Of a stretch of 64,000 nt of DNA, positions 16,008 to 25,143 are shown piece after piece (the first letter of the stretch is position 1; the number at the start of each line of letters is the position of its first letter). The position numbers and the translations under genes were made by a program. The notes under the pieces are model-generated. The model worked only from the letters and a program-made list of their open reading frames with translations. It made no database searches and had not been told where the DNA came from. Source of the DNA: an uncultured bacterium (GTDB lineage: Bacteria > Krumholzibacteriota > Krumholzibacteriia > LZORAL124-64-63); NCBI GenBank assembly GCA_937864225.1, contig CALMJK010000002.1:131916-195915 (forward strand). Reading direction: 5' to 3'.

Positions 16008-17291
16008 ATGAGCTTCGAGTCCGTCACGGTGCAGACCGACCGTCCCGCCTCCGAGGTGCACGCCGCGCTGCAGCGCGCCCTCGCCGAATTGTCGCGCGCC
16101 CATCGCGGCGCGGTGCTGTGCTTCGCCGAGGTCGTGGCCCGGCGCCTCTACCGCGAGCTGGGCTACCCTTCGATCCACCACTACGCGGCGGCGGCGCTCG
16201 GCTTCTCGCCCTCGCGCACGGCGCAGTTCTTGCGGCTGGCGGAGGCGCTCAACCGACTGCCGCTCTTGCGCGAGGAGATCGCCGCGCAGCGTATCGGCTG
16301 GACGAAGGCGGTCGTCGTGGCCGCCATCGCCACCCCGCGCACCGAATCGCTCTGGCTCGCGGAGGCGCGACGGTTGAGCCGTCCCGACCTGGCGCGACGC
16401 GCCGCGGCCGCGCGCGCCCTGGCGCGCGAGCAGCACTGCGCACGCCAGCTGGCGGACTCGGACCGCCCGGTGCTGCTGCCCCCCTGCCCGCCCGGCTCGC
16501 CGTCGCCGCCGCTGCCGTTGGCCGAAGCCGCGGGCTCGCCATCCGCCGAAGCCGCGGGCTCGCCATCCGCCGAAGCCGCGGGCGCGCCGCCCGCCGAGGC
16601 CGCGCGCGCGCCATCGCCAACCTCCGCAGCCGCGCCCGCGCTGCTGCCGGACGATTCGCTGCTGCGCGCCGCCGCCGCCGACTTGCCGATCCACGTGACG
16701 CTGCGCTTCAGCCCGCTGCAGTACGCCCGCTTCGCCGCGCAGGTCGAGCGGCTGCGCAAGCTCGGCGCGCGGGGCGGGCATGCCGCGGCGGCGCTGCCCC
16801 ACGACCTGGACCGCGAGCAGCTGGTGCTGGCGGCCCTGGACGAACTCGTCGCGGCGGCAGCCACGCCCACCCCGCCGACCACGGCAGCTGCGCCCAACGC
16901 GCGTGGTGCGCCCGGCGCCTCGCCCTATCTCATCGTGATCCACGAGTGCGGGACGTGCGCCCGCGCCACGGTGCGCACACCCGAGGGCCAGCGCCCGCTC
17001 GCGCCCGCGACGCTGGCGGCCGCCCGCTGCGACGGGCGGACCGTGCAGCCCAGCGGCGTGATCGAGGGGGCCGTGCCGGCCGCGGCGCGCCGGCGCGTCA
17101 TGGCGCGCGACGGCTGGCAGTGTCAGACGCCGGGGTGCGGTCGCACGCGCTTCCTGGAAGTGCACCACCGGGTGCCCCGCGCGCGCGGAGGAGGAAACGA
17201 TCTCGACAATCTGGTCACGCTCTGTTCGGCGTGCCACCGCCTGCGGCACGAGCAGACGCGCCGCGGCGCCGCCGTCAGCGCACGAGCGTGA
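16008..17291 (+). CDS. HNH endonuclease-domain protein
   Basis: Predicted zinc-containing nuclease. The first 150 residues are helical and DUF222/13E12-like (HRGAVLCFAEVVARRLYRELGYPSIHHYAAAALGFS). A low-complexity Pro/Ala/Ser linker follows at about residues 160-220. The C-terminal HNH domain (about 360-420) has CQTPGCGRTRFLEVHHRVPR, GGGNDLDNLVTLC and CSACHRLRHEQ, so both zinc CxxC-type pairs and the catalytic His-His are present. GGGAGGGACC precedes the ATG. The linker carries four 24-bp tandem repeats. Neighbours give no mobile-element context. Its 3' end overlaps the convergent M6 peptidase gene by 17 bp. Restriction or housekeeping nuclease functions are both possible. Confidence 0.85.
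   Translation: MSFESVTVQTDRPASEVHAALQRALAELSRAHRGAVLCFAEVVARRLYRELGYPSIHHYAAAALGFSPSRTAQFLRLAEALNRLPLLREEIAAQRIGWTKAVVVAAIATPRTESLWLAEARRLSRPDLARRAAAARALAREQHCARQLADSDRPVLLPPCPPGSPSPPLPLAEAAGSPSAEAAGSPSAEAAGAPPAEAARAPSPTSAAAPALLPDDSLLRAAAADLPIHVTLRFSPLQYARFAAQVERLRKLGARGGHAAAALPHDLDREQLVLAALDELVAAAATPTPPTTAAAPNARGAPGASPYLIVIHECGTCARATVRTPEGQRPLAPATLAAARCDGRTVQPSGVIEGAVPAAARRRVMARDGWQCQTPGCGRTRFLEVHHRVPRARGGGNDLDNLVTLCSACHRLRHEQTRRGAAVSARA
16521..16616. repeat. 24-bp in-frame tandem repeats in the HNH gene linker
   Basis: Two identical and two diverged copies of GCCGAAGCCGCGGGCTCGCC plus four bases are seen in tandem. Each unit encodes the octapeptide AEAAGSPS or a variant. The repeat length keeps the frame, so copy number could vary without breaking the protein. 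Confidence 0.85.
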
Positions 17292-19692
17292 CCTTGACCC
17301 AGGCGCGGTAGCCGTCGCTCGCGTTGGCCTGCACGTGGTAGACGCCCGAGGCGCACAGGACGCCGCGGTCGTCGCGGCCGTCCCAGCGCACCGAGCCCGG
17401 CCCGGCCGGACGCACCTCGCCCAGCAGCGTGCGCACGCGGCGCCCGACGAGATCGTGCACGACGATGTCGAGACGGCCCGCGCTGGGCTTGTCGAAGTAG
17501 ATCGTCGTGGCCGGGTTGAACGGGTTCGGGAAACCGCGCACGGCCATCCGGACCGGCGCGTCGGACACCGCGGTCAGGTTCGCGAGCGTGAACACCGCGC
17601 TCGTGTCGACGCCGGCGTTGCCGGCGGCGTCCCGCGCGCGGGCCAGCAGGCGGCAGTCGCTCGAGAAGCGGCGCGGGATCAACCACGACCACGTGCCGCT
17701 GTCGATCAGGTCCAGCGCGAGCGTGTCGGGGAAGGTCGCGCCGCCATCCAGCGAGAGGAAGAGATCGACCGCCTGGACGGCGACGTTGTCGCTGGCCGAC
17801 CAGCTCACGGTCTGGGTGCTGCTCGTGCTCCACAACTCGCCGCCGTCCGGCGAGGTCAGCACGACGCCGGGCGCGGTCTGATCCGTGATCGCGAAGGCCG
17901 CGTCCGAACCGTCCGCGCTCTCGTTGCCCGCGCCGTCGCGCGCCACGGCGCGCACGCGCAAGCTCGCGGCGGGCACATCCGGCGTGTGCCACGCCCAGGA
18001 GCCGCTGTTGGCGAGGCCGGTCGCGAGCGTCTCGGGCCACGTCACGCCGCTGTCGCGCGAGAGATAGAGCGCCACTTCGGCCACGCCGGAGGCGTCGGAG
18101 GCGTCCCACGTGACGGCGCGCGTCGCGTCGGTCGGCCAAGTCTCGCCGCCGTTGGGCGAGAGCACCGCGACGACCGGCGCCGTCAGGTCGCCGGCCGGCA
18201 CGCCGACGATGAACATCGGCGAAACCAGGCCCGCCGAGGCGGGGATGTCCTGCACGGCCACGTACGTCGGCTGTCCGTCGTTGCGCCGCGTGCCGGGCAC
18301 GGTCGCGTCGTCGAAGACCGCGCGCAGCGAGGCGCCGGGCCACGGGTCGCCCGCGTCGCCGCGGTCGCGCCCCGCTTCGAGCTCGAACAGGCCGTCGGCC
18401 TGCTCGAGGGACACGCCGTAGACCGGGCCCGCGTTGATGGTGTTCGTCGTCCAGTTGTCGTCGATGACCTGCTCGTCGACGTGCCAGATCAGCAGGCCCG
18501 AGCCCGGCAGGTCGACGTCGTTCAGGACGCGCTGGCGGTTCTCGACCAGGAAGTACTCGGCGCCGACCTCGGCGTTCTGCCAGGCCCGGCGCGCGATGCC
18601 GTGCGTCTGGATCGCGGGCAGATCCCAGAGCCCGTCGTACGGCACGTTCTGCGGCGTGATCCAGCCCAGCCACGCCTTGGCCCAGGCGCACATCTGGACC
18701 GGCGTTTCGGGGCTGTTGCCGTCGCCGCCCCAGCAGCCGCTGCTCATCACGCACCAGTGGCCCGCGCCCTCGCCGCCGCCGTCGGTGTCGTACAGGTCCG
18801 GCAGCCCGAGCGCGTGCCCGTACTCGTGGCAGAAGACGCCGATCTCGATCAGGCCGCCGTCGCACGAGAGCTCGGGCTGGATGATGTAGTCGTCGACCCG
18901 CAGGTAGCCGCCGCCCGTGCGCGGGGTGTGCGTCGTGTAGGCCGTCGTGCCCCAGCCGCTCAGAAAGAAGCTGTGGCTCCAGATGTAATTGTTGCGGCCG
19001 CACTCGCCGCCCTGGCCGCAGTGCACGATGAAGACCGTGTCCACGTAGCCGTCGTCGTCGCCGGAGTTGGGCACGCCGTCCGGGCCGTCGTTGTCGTACG
19101 GCCCCCAGTCCAGGCCGGCGCCGTCGGCGAGCGCGACGAGCTGCTTGACGAAGCCGCCGGCGCTGGCCGGGTAGGTGCACAGGCCGTTGCAGCCGGCCGC
19201 GCCCTCGTAGTAGGTGATCGGATAGGCCATGCGGTACCAGCCCAACACGTCGCCGGTCACGCTGAACTGGCCGAACGAGATCTGCTCGTAGTACGCGGTC
19301 ATCGTGCCGGTCGGCCAGTCGCCGAACAGCTCTTCCGCCAGCGAGGCCGCCAACTGCGTCGCCACGCGATCGCTCGTGTCGCCCAGCAGCACCGGCACGC
19401 GGCGAACGCCCGCCGCGATGGCGGCCGGCGCGGGCACGACGTCGCCCTCGCCCTGCCGTCCCCCCTCCTGCATCCCGCCCGCGCCGTGGGCCTGGAGCAC
19501 CGGTCGGCTCACGTGCCCGAAACCCGCCTCGCGCAGGGCCCGGGGCAGGTCGGGCATCTGGGCGCCCGACCCCGACGCCGGCGGCACGACCGCCCGGGCG
19601 GGCGGCGCCGCGGCGAAGAGCGCGACGCCCGCCAGCGCCGTCGTGAGCGCAAAAAGCCGGACCAGGTGGCATTTCGAGAAGGCGCGGGGCAT
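17275..19692 (-). CDS. Secreted M6-family (immune inhibitor A-like) metalloprotease
   Basis: Predicted exported zinc protease. The ATG at 19692 is preferred because GGAGG lies 7 bases upstream and the protein then begins with a signal peptide ending AAAPPARA. The zinc motif HEYGHALGLPD is at about residues 289-299 (His289, Glu290, His293), with the M6-typical WCVMSSGCW nearby. Two Ig-like repeats follow: SPNGGETWPTD.., SPDGGELWSTS... The C-terminal FlgD-like domain (GFPNPFNPATTIYFD, VWDLVGR-type HDLVGRRVRTL, RWDGRDDRG, ASGVYHVQA) resembles the tail of the M1 peptidase. The 805 residues are consistent with a cell-surface or released protease. The gene overlaps the HNH gene by 17 bp tail to tail. 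Confidence 0.9.
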   Translation of the reverse strand: MPRAFSKCHLVRLFALTTALAGVALFAAAPPARAVVPPASGSGAQMPDLPRALREAGFGHVSRPVLQAHGAGGMQEGGRQGEGDVVPAPAAIAAGVRRVPVLLGDTSDRVATQLAASLAEELFGDWPTGTMTAYYEQISFGQFSVTGDVLGWYRMAYPITYYEGAAGCNGLCTYPASAGGFVKQLVALADGAGLDWGPYDNDGPDGVPNSGDDDGYVDTVFIVHCGQGGECGRNNYIWSHSFFLSGWGTTAYTTHTPRTGGGYLRVDDYIIQPELSCDGGLIEIGVFCHEYGHALGLPDLYDTDGGGEGAGHWCVMSSGCWGGDGNSPETPVQMCAWAKAWLGWITPQNVPYDGLWDLPAIQTHGIARRAWQNAEVGAEYFLVENRQRVLNDVDLPGSGLLIWHVDEQVIDDNWTTNTINAGPVYGVSLEQADGLFELEAGRDRGDAGDPWPGASLRAVFDDATVPGTRRNDGQPTYVAVQDIPASAGLVSPMFIVGVPAGDLTAPVVAVLSPNGGETWPTDATRAVTWDASDASGVAEVALYLSRDSGVTWPETLATGLANSGSWAWHTPDVPAASLRVRAVARDGAGNESADGSDAAFAITDQTAPGVVLTSPDGGELWSTSSTQTVSWSASDNVAVQAVDLFLSLDGGATFPDTLALDLIDSGTWSWLIPRRFSSDCRLLARARDAAGNAGVDTSAVFTLANLTAVSDAPVRMAVRGFPNPFNPATTIYFDKPSAGRLDIVVHDLVGRRVRTLLGEVRPAGPGSVRWDGRDDRGVLCASGVYHVQANASDGYRAWVKVTLVR

Positions 19693-19833
19693 GACCGGAC
19701 CTCCGCAGCAATGACGCAAAATCATGTGGCTCAACGAGTTGCGCGGGATCGCGCCCGCGCAGCCCCCCCAGTGGCCACGGCGAAAACCCAGAGTTGGCAG
19801 TGAGAATCAGGAACCGTGCCGGGCGGCGTCGCT

Positions 19834-22020
19834 TCAGCGCGACGGCCGCAGGTGCGCGTAGCGGGCGAGCAGATGCTTGCGGCCGTGCTCGGGAAAATCG
19901 ACGGTCACCATCAGGTCGTCCCCCTCCCCTTCCACGCGGGCCACCACGCCGCGGCCCAGCGTCGGGTGGACCACGAGCTGGCCGGGCTGCAGCGCGGCGC
20001 CCGCGGGCGCGAGCTGCGTCTCGCGGATCCGCCGCGGCTCTTCGCGCCACGTCGGCCAGGCTTGGCCCGCGACGCTCGGGGCGCCGAGCGCCTCGTCGCG
20101 CGGCTCGAGCAGCGCCGCGGGGATCTCGGCCAAAAAGCGCGACGGGTCGGCCAGCTCGCGCTGGCCGGCGCGGCGCCGGGCGCGCGCGCACAGCAGGTGC
20201 ACGCGACGGCGGGCGCGCGTGAGCGCGACGTAGAACAGGCGGCGCTCCTCCTCCAGGCCGCCGTCGTCGGCCAGCGCGTTCAGGTGGGGCAGCAACCCTT
20301 CCTCGCAGCCCGCGAGCACGACGACGGGGAACTCGAGCCCCTTGGCCGTGTGGATCGTCATCAGGCGCACGACGCCCTGGTCGTCGTCGAGGGCGTCGGC
20401 GTCCGCCACCAGCGCGGTCTGCTCGAGGAAGCCGCCCAGGCGTCCGCCCTGCGAGGCCTCGTCGAAGGCGTGCGCCGCGGCCACCAGTTCGTCCACGTTC
20501 TCCAGCCGCGCCTGGGCGGTGGTCGGGTCGTCGGCGGCCAGCCAGTCGCGATAGCCGGTCTCGGCGATGATCCGCTCCAGCAGCGCGGGCACGGGCGTGT
20601 CGGCCTGCGCGGCGCGCCAGGCCGCGACCTGGTCGAAGAAATCGCGCGCGCGGCGGGCGGTGGCGGGCGGCAACGCCGACTCGAGCAGGCCCGGGCGCGC
20701 GGCCGCCTCGCCCACGCTCAACCCCTCCCGGTCGGCCAGCTCGCGCAGGCGTTCGGCCGTCGTCTCGCCCAGGCGGCGCCGCGGCACGTTCAGCACGCGC
20801 GCCGCCGCGACGCCGTCGCGCGGGTTGGCGATCAGCTTCAGGTAGGCGAGCAGGTCGCGCACCTCGCGCCGCTCGTAGAACTGCGTCCCGCCCACGATCT
20901 GGTAGGGAAGGGTCGCGCGGCGCAGCGCGTCCTCGAGCGCGCGCGACTGCGCGTTGGTGCGGTAAAGGACCGTCACGTCGCCGCGCGCCAGGCCCGCCGC
21001 GAGCTCCTCGCGCACGAGCTCCACCACGCGCGACGCCTCGTCCTCCTCGTCGAACACGCGCCCGAGCGTGAGGCAGTCGCCCGCGGCGCCGGCCGTCCAG
21101 AGCGTCTTGCCGCGGCGGCGGCGATTGTGGGCAATCACGGCGTTGGCGGCGTCCAGGATGTTGCCGGTGCTGCGGTAGTTCTGCTCCAGGCGCAGCAGGC
21201 GCGCCCCGGGGAACGCGGCCTCGAACTCCAGCATGTTCTCGATGCAGGCGCCGCGCCAGCCGTAGATCGACTGGTCGTCGTCGCCGACGGCGAAGACATT
21301 GTCGTGGTACTGCGCCAGCGACTTGACGAGCACCATCTGCAGCCGGTTGGTGTCCTGGAACTCGTCCACCAGCACGTGCCGGAAACGGCGCGCGTACTTC
21401 TGCTGGGCGGCGGTGCCCGGCGCCAGCAGCTGCACGGCGCGCAGGATCAGGTCGTCGAAATCGAGCGCGTTGCCGCGGCGCAGCTCCTCCTCGTAGACCG
21501 CGAAGACCTCGGCGACGCGCCGCTCGCGCGGGTCGGCGGCGCGGCCGGCGGCCTCGGTCGGGGCGATGCCCTCGTTCTTCCAGCGCGAGATGAGCACGCG
21601 GGCGGCCGACGGCTGCAGCGTCTGGACGTCGAATTGGCAGCGCTCCAGCGCGCGCTTGACCACGCGCAGGCTGTCGTCGGTGTCGTAGATCGTGAAGTCG
21701 GACGCCACGCCGATCGCCGCGCCGTCGCGCCGCAGTAGGCGCGCCCCCGTGGCGTGGAAGGTGCCGATCCAGCGTGGCGCCGCCGGCGCGCCCACGAGCC
21801 CCGCGACGCGCTCGCGCATCTCCCGCGCGGCGCGGTTGGTGAAGGTGAAGGCGAGGACCTCGTGCGGGGCGACCTCGCCGCGCTGCAGCAGCCAGGCCAC
21901 GCGCGTCGTGAGCACGCGCGTCTTGCCGCTGCCGGCGCCGGCCACGACCAGCAGCGGTCCGTCCGCCGCCTCCACCGCCTCGCGCTGAGCGGGGTTCAGA
22001 TCGGCCAAGATGTCGATCAC
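19834..22020 (-). CDS. uvrD: UvrD/PcrA-type DNA helicase
   Basis: Superfamily 1 3'-5' helicase of nucleotide-excision and mismatch repair. Walker A is VVAGAGSGKTRVLT near residue 27. Motif II is LVDEFQDTN, motif III GDDDQSIYGWRGA, motif IV LEQNYRSTGNIL, motif V VRLMTIHTAKGLEF, and motif VI VALTRARRRVHL. The C-terminus carries a Tudor-like segment GQLVVHPTLGRGVVARVEG, as in PcrA/UvrD. The GTG at 22020 has GGAGG 7 bases upstream. It follows the Omp85-fusion gene by 26 bp and is probably the last gene of the tamA-tamB transcript, an unusual neighbour for a helicase. Confidence 0.95.
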   Translation of the reverse strand: MIDILADLNPAQREAVEAADGPLLVVAGAGSGKTRVLTTRVAWLLQRGEVAPHEVLAFTFTNRAAREMRERVAGLVGAPAAPRWIGTFHATGARLLRRDGAAIGVASDFTIYDTDDSLRVVKRALERCQFDVQTLQPSAARVLISRWKNEGIAPTEAAGRAADPRERRVAEVFAVYEEELRRGNALDFDDLILRAVQLLAPGTAAQQKYARRFRHVLVDEFQDTNRLQMVLVKSLAQYHDNVFAVGDDDQSIYGWRGACIENMLEFEAAFPGARLLRLEQNYRSTGNILDAANAVIAHNRRRRGKTLWTAGAAGDCLTLGRVFDEEDEASRVVELVREELAAGLARGDVTVLYRTNAQSRALEDALRRATLPYQIVGGTQFYERREVRDLLAYLKLIANPRDGVAAARVLNVPRRRLGETTAERLRELADREGLSVGEAAARPGLLESALPPATARRARDFFDQVAAWRAAQADTPVPALLERIIAETGYRDWLAADDPTTAQARLENVDELVAAAHAFDEASQGGRLGGFLEQTALVADADALDDDQGVVRLMTIHTAKGLEFPVVVLAGCEEGLLPHLNALADDGGLEEERRLFYVALTRARRRVHLLCARARRRAGQRELADPSRFLAEIPAALLEPRDEALGAPSVAGQAWPTWREEPRRIRETQLAPAGAALQPGQLVVHPTLGRGVVARVEGEGDDLMVTVDFPEHGRKHLLARYAHLRPSR

Positions 22021-22046
22021 GGTTGGTCCTCCGGCGGCCGCAAGGC

Positions 22047-25000
22047 TCAGAATTCGGGGCCGATGCTGAAGTGGAAGACCGGCGCCTGGCTCGTGCGCAG
22101 ATCGGTCTTCCAGGCCCAGTCGAGCTTGATCGGCAGGAAGAGCACGCGGGCGCGCAGGCCGAGCCCGTAATCGGCCCGCAGGTCGCGCAGGCCCCAGCGG
22201 CCGTCGGCGTCTTCGCCGCACATCTGCAACTCGCCGTTCCAGGCGGCGCCCGTGTCGAAGAAGAGCGTCGCGCCGATCCGCGACAGGCCCCAGCGGCCGG
22301 GCCAGCCGAAGATGATGTGGTCGAGCAGCGGCAACCGGTACTCGAGGTTGAGCATCAGCAGCCGCGAACCGGCCAGGTTGTCGAGCGTCTCGTAGTCGAA
22401 GAACCGATGCCCGCGCAGCGTGAACGGCCCGCCCAGCACGAAGGTGCGCGGATCGTCGCCTTCGCTCAGCGCCCCGATCAGCCGTAGCGCGATCGTGTTG
22501 CGGCGGGCCGGCATCCAATAGCGGCGCACGTCGGCGATGTAGGTGCGGCGGTCGAGGGTGTCGCCGCCCAGGCTCAGGGACGGGGCCACGGTCAGCGCCA
22601 CCCGGCTGCCGGTCACGGGGCCGAACGGGCCGAAGAAGGCCGAGTCGTGCGTGAAGGACAGGCTCGGCTGGGCGAGCGTGACCGTGCGCTCGTCGTAGGG
22701 GATCAGGTAGAAGCCGGTCCAGTCCGGCTCGTACAGCGTCCGCTCGGAGCGGTAGAGCTGCAGCTGCAGGTCGAGGCGGCGGAAGGTGCTCAGGGGATAG
22801 CTGGCGAGCCCGAACAGGCCGTAGTTGCGCTCGCTGAAGAACGAGTCGGCCGGCAACAGCTCGCCGACGCTGGTGACGGCGGAGTTGTAGTAGTTCTTGA
22901 AGTGGAAGACGCCGGCCGCGTAGTCGACGCGGCGCTTCAGGTAATAGTAGGAAGCCGCGAGATCGCTGTTGTCGATCGAACCGTAGAAATTGAGCAGGAA
23001 GCTCAGGCGGTTGTCCCCCATCAGGTCGCTCAGGGTCAGCACGTTGGCCAGCCCCAGCCCCACCGCCGAGTTGTAGTAGACGCCGCCCCCGCCCAGGCCG
23101 CTCGACGGTTCCACGCTCAGGCGCGGGTGGTAACGCTCCACCCGGCCGACGCGCCCGGCGTCGGCGATGCTGTCGGGCGGCGCCTGCCGCGTCACCAGCG
23201 GCGGCAAGGCCTGGGTCACGGCCTGCGGCGCCTGCCCCCGCGGCTCGCGGCCCGACCAGCGCTCCCGGAAATCGTCCACGGCGTACAGGTCGTACCCGCC
23301 GGCGCGGAACGCGGTGCACACCAGGCGGTCGGCGGACGGCGCGTACGAGGGCTGGAACAGCCCGCCCAGCACGTTGGTCAACCGCCGCGCGCCGGCCTCG
23401 GCGGCGCCCGTCTCGTCGAGCGTCACGAGGCAGAGGTTGCTGATGCCGCCCGCCTCTTCGGCAACGCAGAGGGTGCGCGCGTCGATCCAGACCGGATCGC
23501 GGCGCCTGCCGCCGCCGGGCGGCAGCGTCGCTCGGGCGCCGTCGGCGCAGTCGAGCAGCGCGAGCGAGCCGGCGCCGGTCGCGTCGGCGGCGCCGTCGCG
23601 CGGCCGCGCCCAGAGCAGGCGCCGCCCTCCGTCGGGCCCGGTTTCGAATTCGAAGTCGAGCTCGGCCCGCGGGTCGAAGGCGAACGCCAGCCGGCGCCCG
23701 TCGGGCGACCAGGCCGGCGGCCCCTCGTCGCCCACGTCGTCGGTCAGGCGGATCAGCGTGGCCCGCGCGTCCGCCAGCGTCTCGGCCGGCGCCACCGTCC
23801 ACGCCGGGGCGCCGCCGCCGTCGAGATCCACGAGGTACAGATCGGTGCGCCCGTGCCGCGTTCCCACCAGCGCCAGGCGCCGCCCGTCGGGAGCCCAGGC
23901 CGGCGACGACGCCTGGTCCAGCGGCAGCGGCAGGCTGCGCGTGACCTTGCCGCGGCGCGCGTCGACCGTGACCAGCCGTTCGCGGTTGCCGCTGCGCGCC
24001 ACGAAGGCGACCTCGCGCCCCTCGGGATCGAAGCCGATGCCCGACCGGAAGCTGTGGAACGATTCGAAGCGGCTGGAGCGGTGCCCCTGCACCAGGCGGC
24101 GCAGCACCTTGCCGTCGAGCGCCGACATCACGTAGAGGCTGGTCAACCCGTCGCGATCGGAAAAGAAGGCCAGGAGATCGCCGTCCGGCGACAGCGCCGG
24201 CCGCTGGTTGAACCCGTGCCGGTCCTCCTCGTGGTCCGTCAGCGCCCGCGCGAGGTCGTCCGGCAGCTCCAGGTCGGCGTAGCTCGGCCAGTAGCGGCGG
24301 CGCAGCTCGCGCGCGTAGAGTTCGTTCAGATCCTTCATCTCGAGGCCGAGGACCTGCTCGAGCGCGCTCTCGAGGCCGCGCGCGCGCCCGACGCTCCGCC
24401 ACAGCTCCACGAGCTTCTCCTCGCCGTAGCGGTCCGACAGCAGCCGCATGGCCGCCTGCCCCTGCTTGTACACCGCGTAGCCGCCGGCCTCATCGAGCGG
24501 CCACAGGTAGTCGTTGATCGTGGCGTCTCGCACGAACATGTCGGCGTTGGCGTCCCAGCCGGACGACAGCCACTCCGCGAAACCCTCGGCGTACCAGAGG
24601 GGAATGCGGAAAAAGGGGCTGCGCGCCGTCGCGGCGCGCGACGAGCCGAAGGCGACGTCGAACATGAACACGTGCACGAGTTCGTGCCGGATGACGTGCA
24701 CGAACTCCTCGTGGGAACCGCTGTAGGGCAGCACCATGCGGTTGCGGTAGGGCTCGCTGAAGCCGCCGGTCCCCTCGCCGATCAGTTCGTCCGCGATGTT
24801 CGTCTGCGCGAAATCGGCGTGGGAAGAATAGAGGATGAACGGCACGCGGCGCGCGAGCTCGTGATCGAGACGGTCGGCGTACTCGCGGTACGCGCGCTCG
24901 GCGATGAGGCTGGCGCGCACCGCCAGCTCGTCGGCGCCGTCGTAGTAGTGGATCTCGAAATGGGGCGCGACGAGCACGCGCCAGTCGTGGCGCGCGGTCT

Positions 25001-25133
25001 GGACCTTGTTGCGCCCGAAAACCTGCGCCGCCGCCGGACGCGCCCACGCCCCCGCCACGGCCAGCGCGGCCGCGACGGCGAGCGCCGCCGCCGCGACGGA
25101 CACGGCGGAAAAGCCAGGGATCCGCGGGCGCAT
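22047..25133 (-). CDS. Peptidase-MA-like / beta-propeller / Omp85 barrel fusion protein
   Basis: Predicted outer-membrane protein of 1028 residues with three parts. A signal peptide (residues 1-36) is followed by a gluzincin-type peptidase domain with HELVH at 150-154 and YAEGFAEWLS around 181-190, supplying the HExxH and downstream Glu of Peptidase_MA-like enzymes. Residues about 300-640 are TolB/PD40-like propeller blades (LSPDGDLLAFFSDRDG, WAPDGRRLALVG, WSPDGRRLAFAF, YAPSADRLVC). Residues about 690-1028 form a surface-antigen Omp85 barrel with FTLRGHRFFDYETL, ending in an aromatic residue (FSIGPEF). It lies 10 bp after tamB and just before uvrD. Outer-membrane placement and periplasmic peptidase activity are inferred. 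Confidence 0.82.
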   Translation of the reverse strand: MRPRIPGFSAVSVAAAALAVAAALAVAGAWARPAAAQVFGRNKVQTARHDWRVLVAPHFEIHYYDGADELAVRASLIAERAYREYADRLDHELARRVPFILYSSHADFAQTNIADELIGEGTGGFSEPYRNRMVLPYSGSHEEFVHVIRHELVHVFMFDVAFGSSRAATARSPFFRIPLWYAEGFAEWLSSGWDANADMFVRDATINDYLWPLDEAGGYAVYKQGQAAMRLLSDRYGEEKLVELWRSVGRARGLESALEQVLGLEMKDLNELYARELRRRYWPSYADLELPDDLARALTDHEEDRHGFNQRPALSPDGDLLAFFSDRDGLTSLYVMSALDGKVLRRLVQGHRSSRFESFHSFRSGIGFDPEGREVAFVARSGNRERLVTVDARRGKVTRSLPLPLDQASSPAWAPDGRRLALVGTRHGRTDLYLVDLDGGGAPAWTVAPAETLADARATLIRLTDDVGDEGPPAWSPDGRRLAFAFDPRAELDFEFETGPDGGRRLLWARPRDGAADATGAGSLALLDCADGARATLPPGGGRRRDPVWIDARTLCVAEEAGGISNLCLVTLDETGAAEAGARRLTNVLGGLFQPSYAPSADRLVCTAFRAGGYDLYAVDDFRERWSGREPRGQAPQAVTQALPPLVTRQAPPDSIADAGRVGRVERYHPRLSVEPSSGLGGGGVYYNSAVGLGLANVLTLSDLMGDNRLSFLLNFYGSIDNSDLAASYYYLKRRVDYAAGVFHFKNYYNSAVTSVGELLPADSFFSERNYGLFGLASYPLSTFRRLDLQLQLYRSERTLYEPDWTGFYLIPYDERTVTLAQPSLSFTHDSAFFGPFGPVTGSRVALTVAPSLSLGGDTLDRRTYIADVRRYWMPARRNTIALRLIGALSEGDDPRTFVLGGPFTLRGHRFFDYETLDNLAGSRLLMLNLEYRLPLLDHIIFGWPGRWGLSRIGATLFFDTGAAWNGELQMCGEDADGRWGLRDLRADYGLGLRARVLFLPIKLDWAWKTDLRTSQAPVFHFSIGPEF

Positions 25134-25143
25134 GTCACCCACC

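Noticed and set aside
16521-16616. CRISPR-like repeats
   Set aside because: Units are contiguous, 24 bp, without spacers, and in frame within a coding sequence.
17123-17291. Overlap of HNH and M6 genes as a sign of a frameshifted pseudogene
   Set aside because: Both reading frames keep their conserved ends (HNH motif, FlgD-like terminus); a 17-bp convergent overlap is normal.
22021-24402. Longer frame making UvrD 1522 residues
   Set aside because: The upstream part is out-of-frame with the peptidase-propeller-barrel gene and is low complexity; the GTG at 22020 has a good ribosome site.
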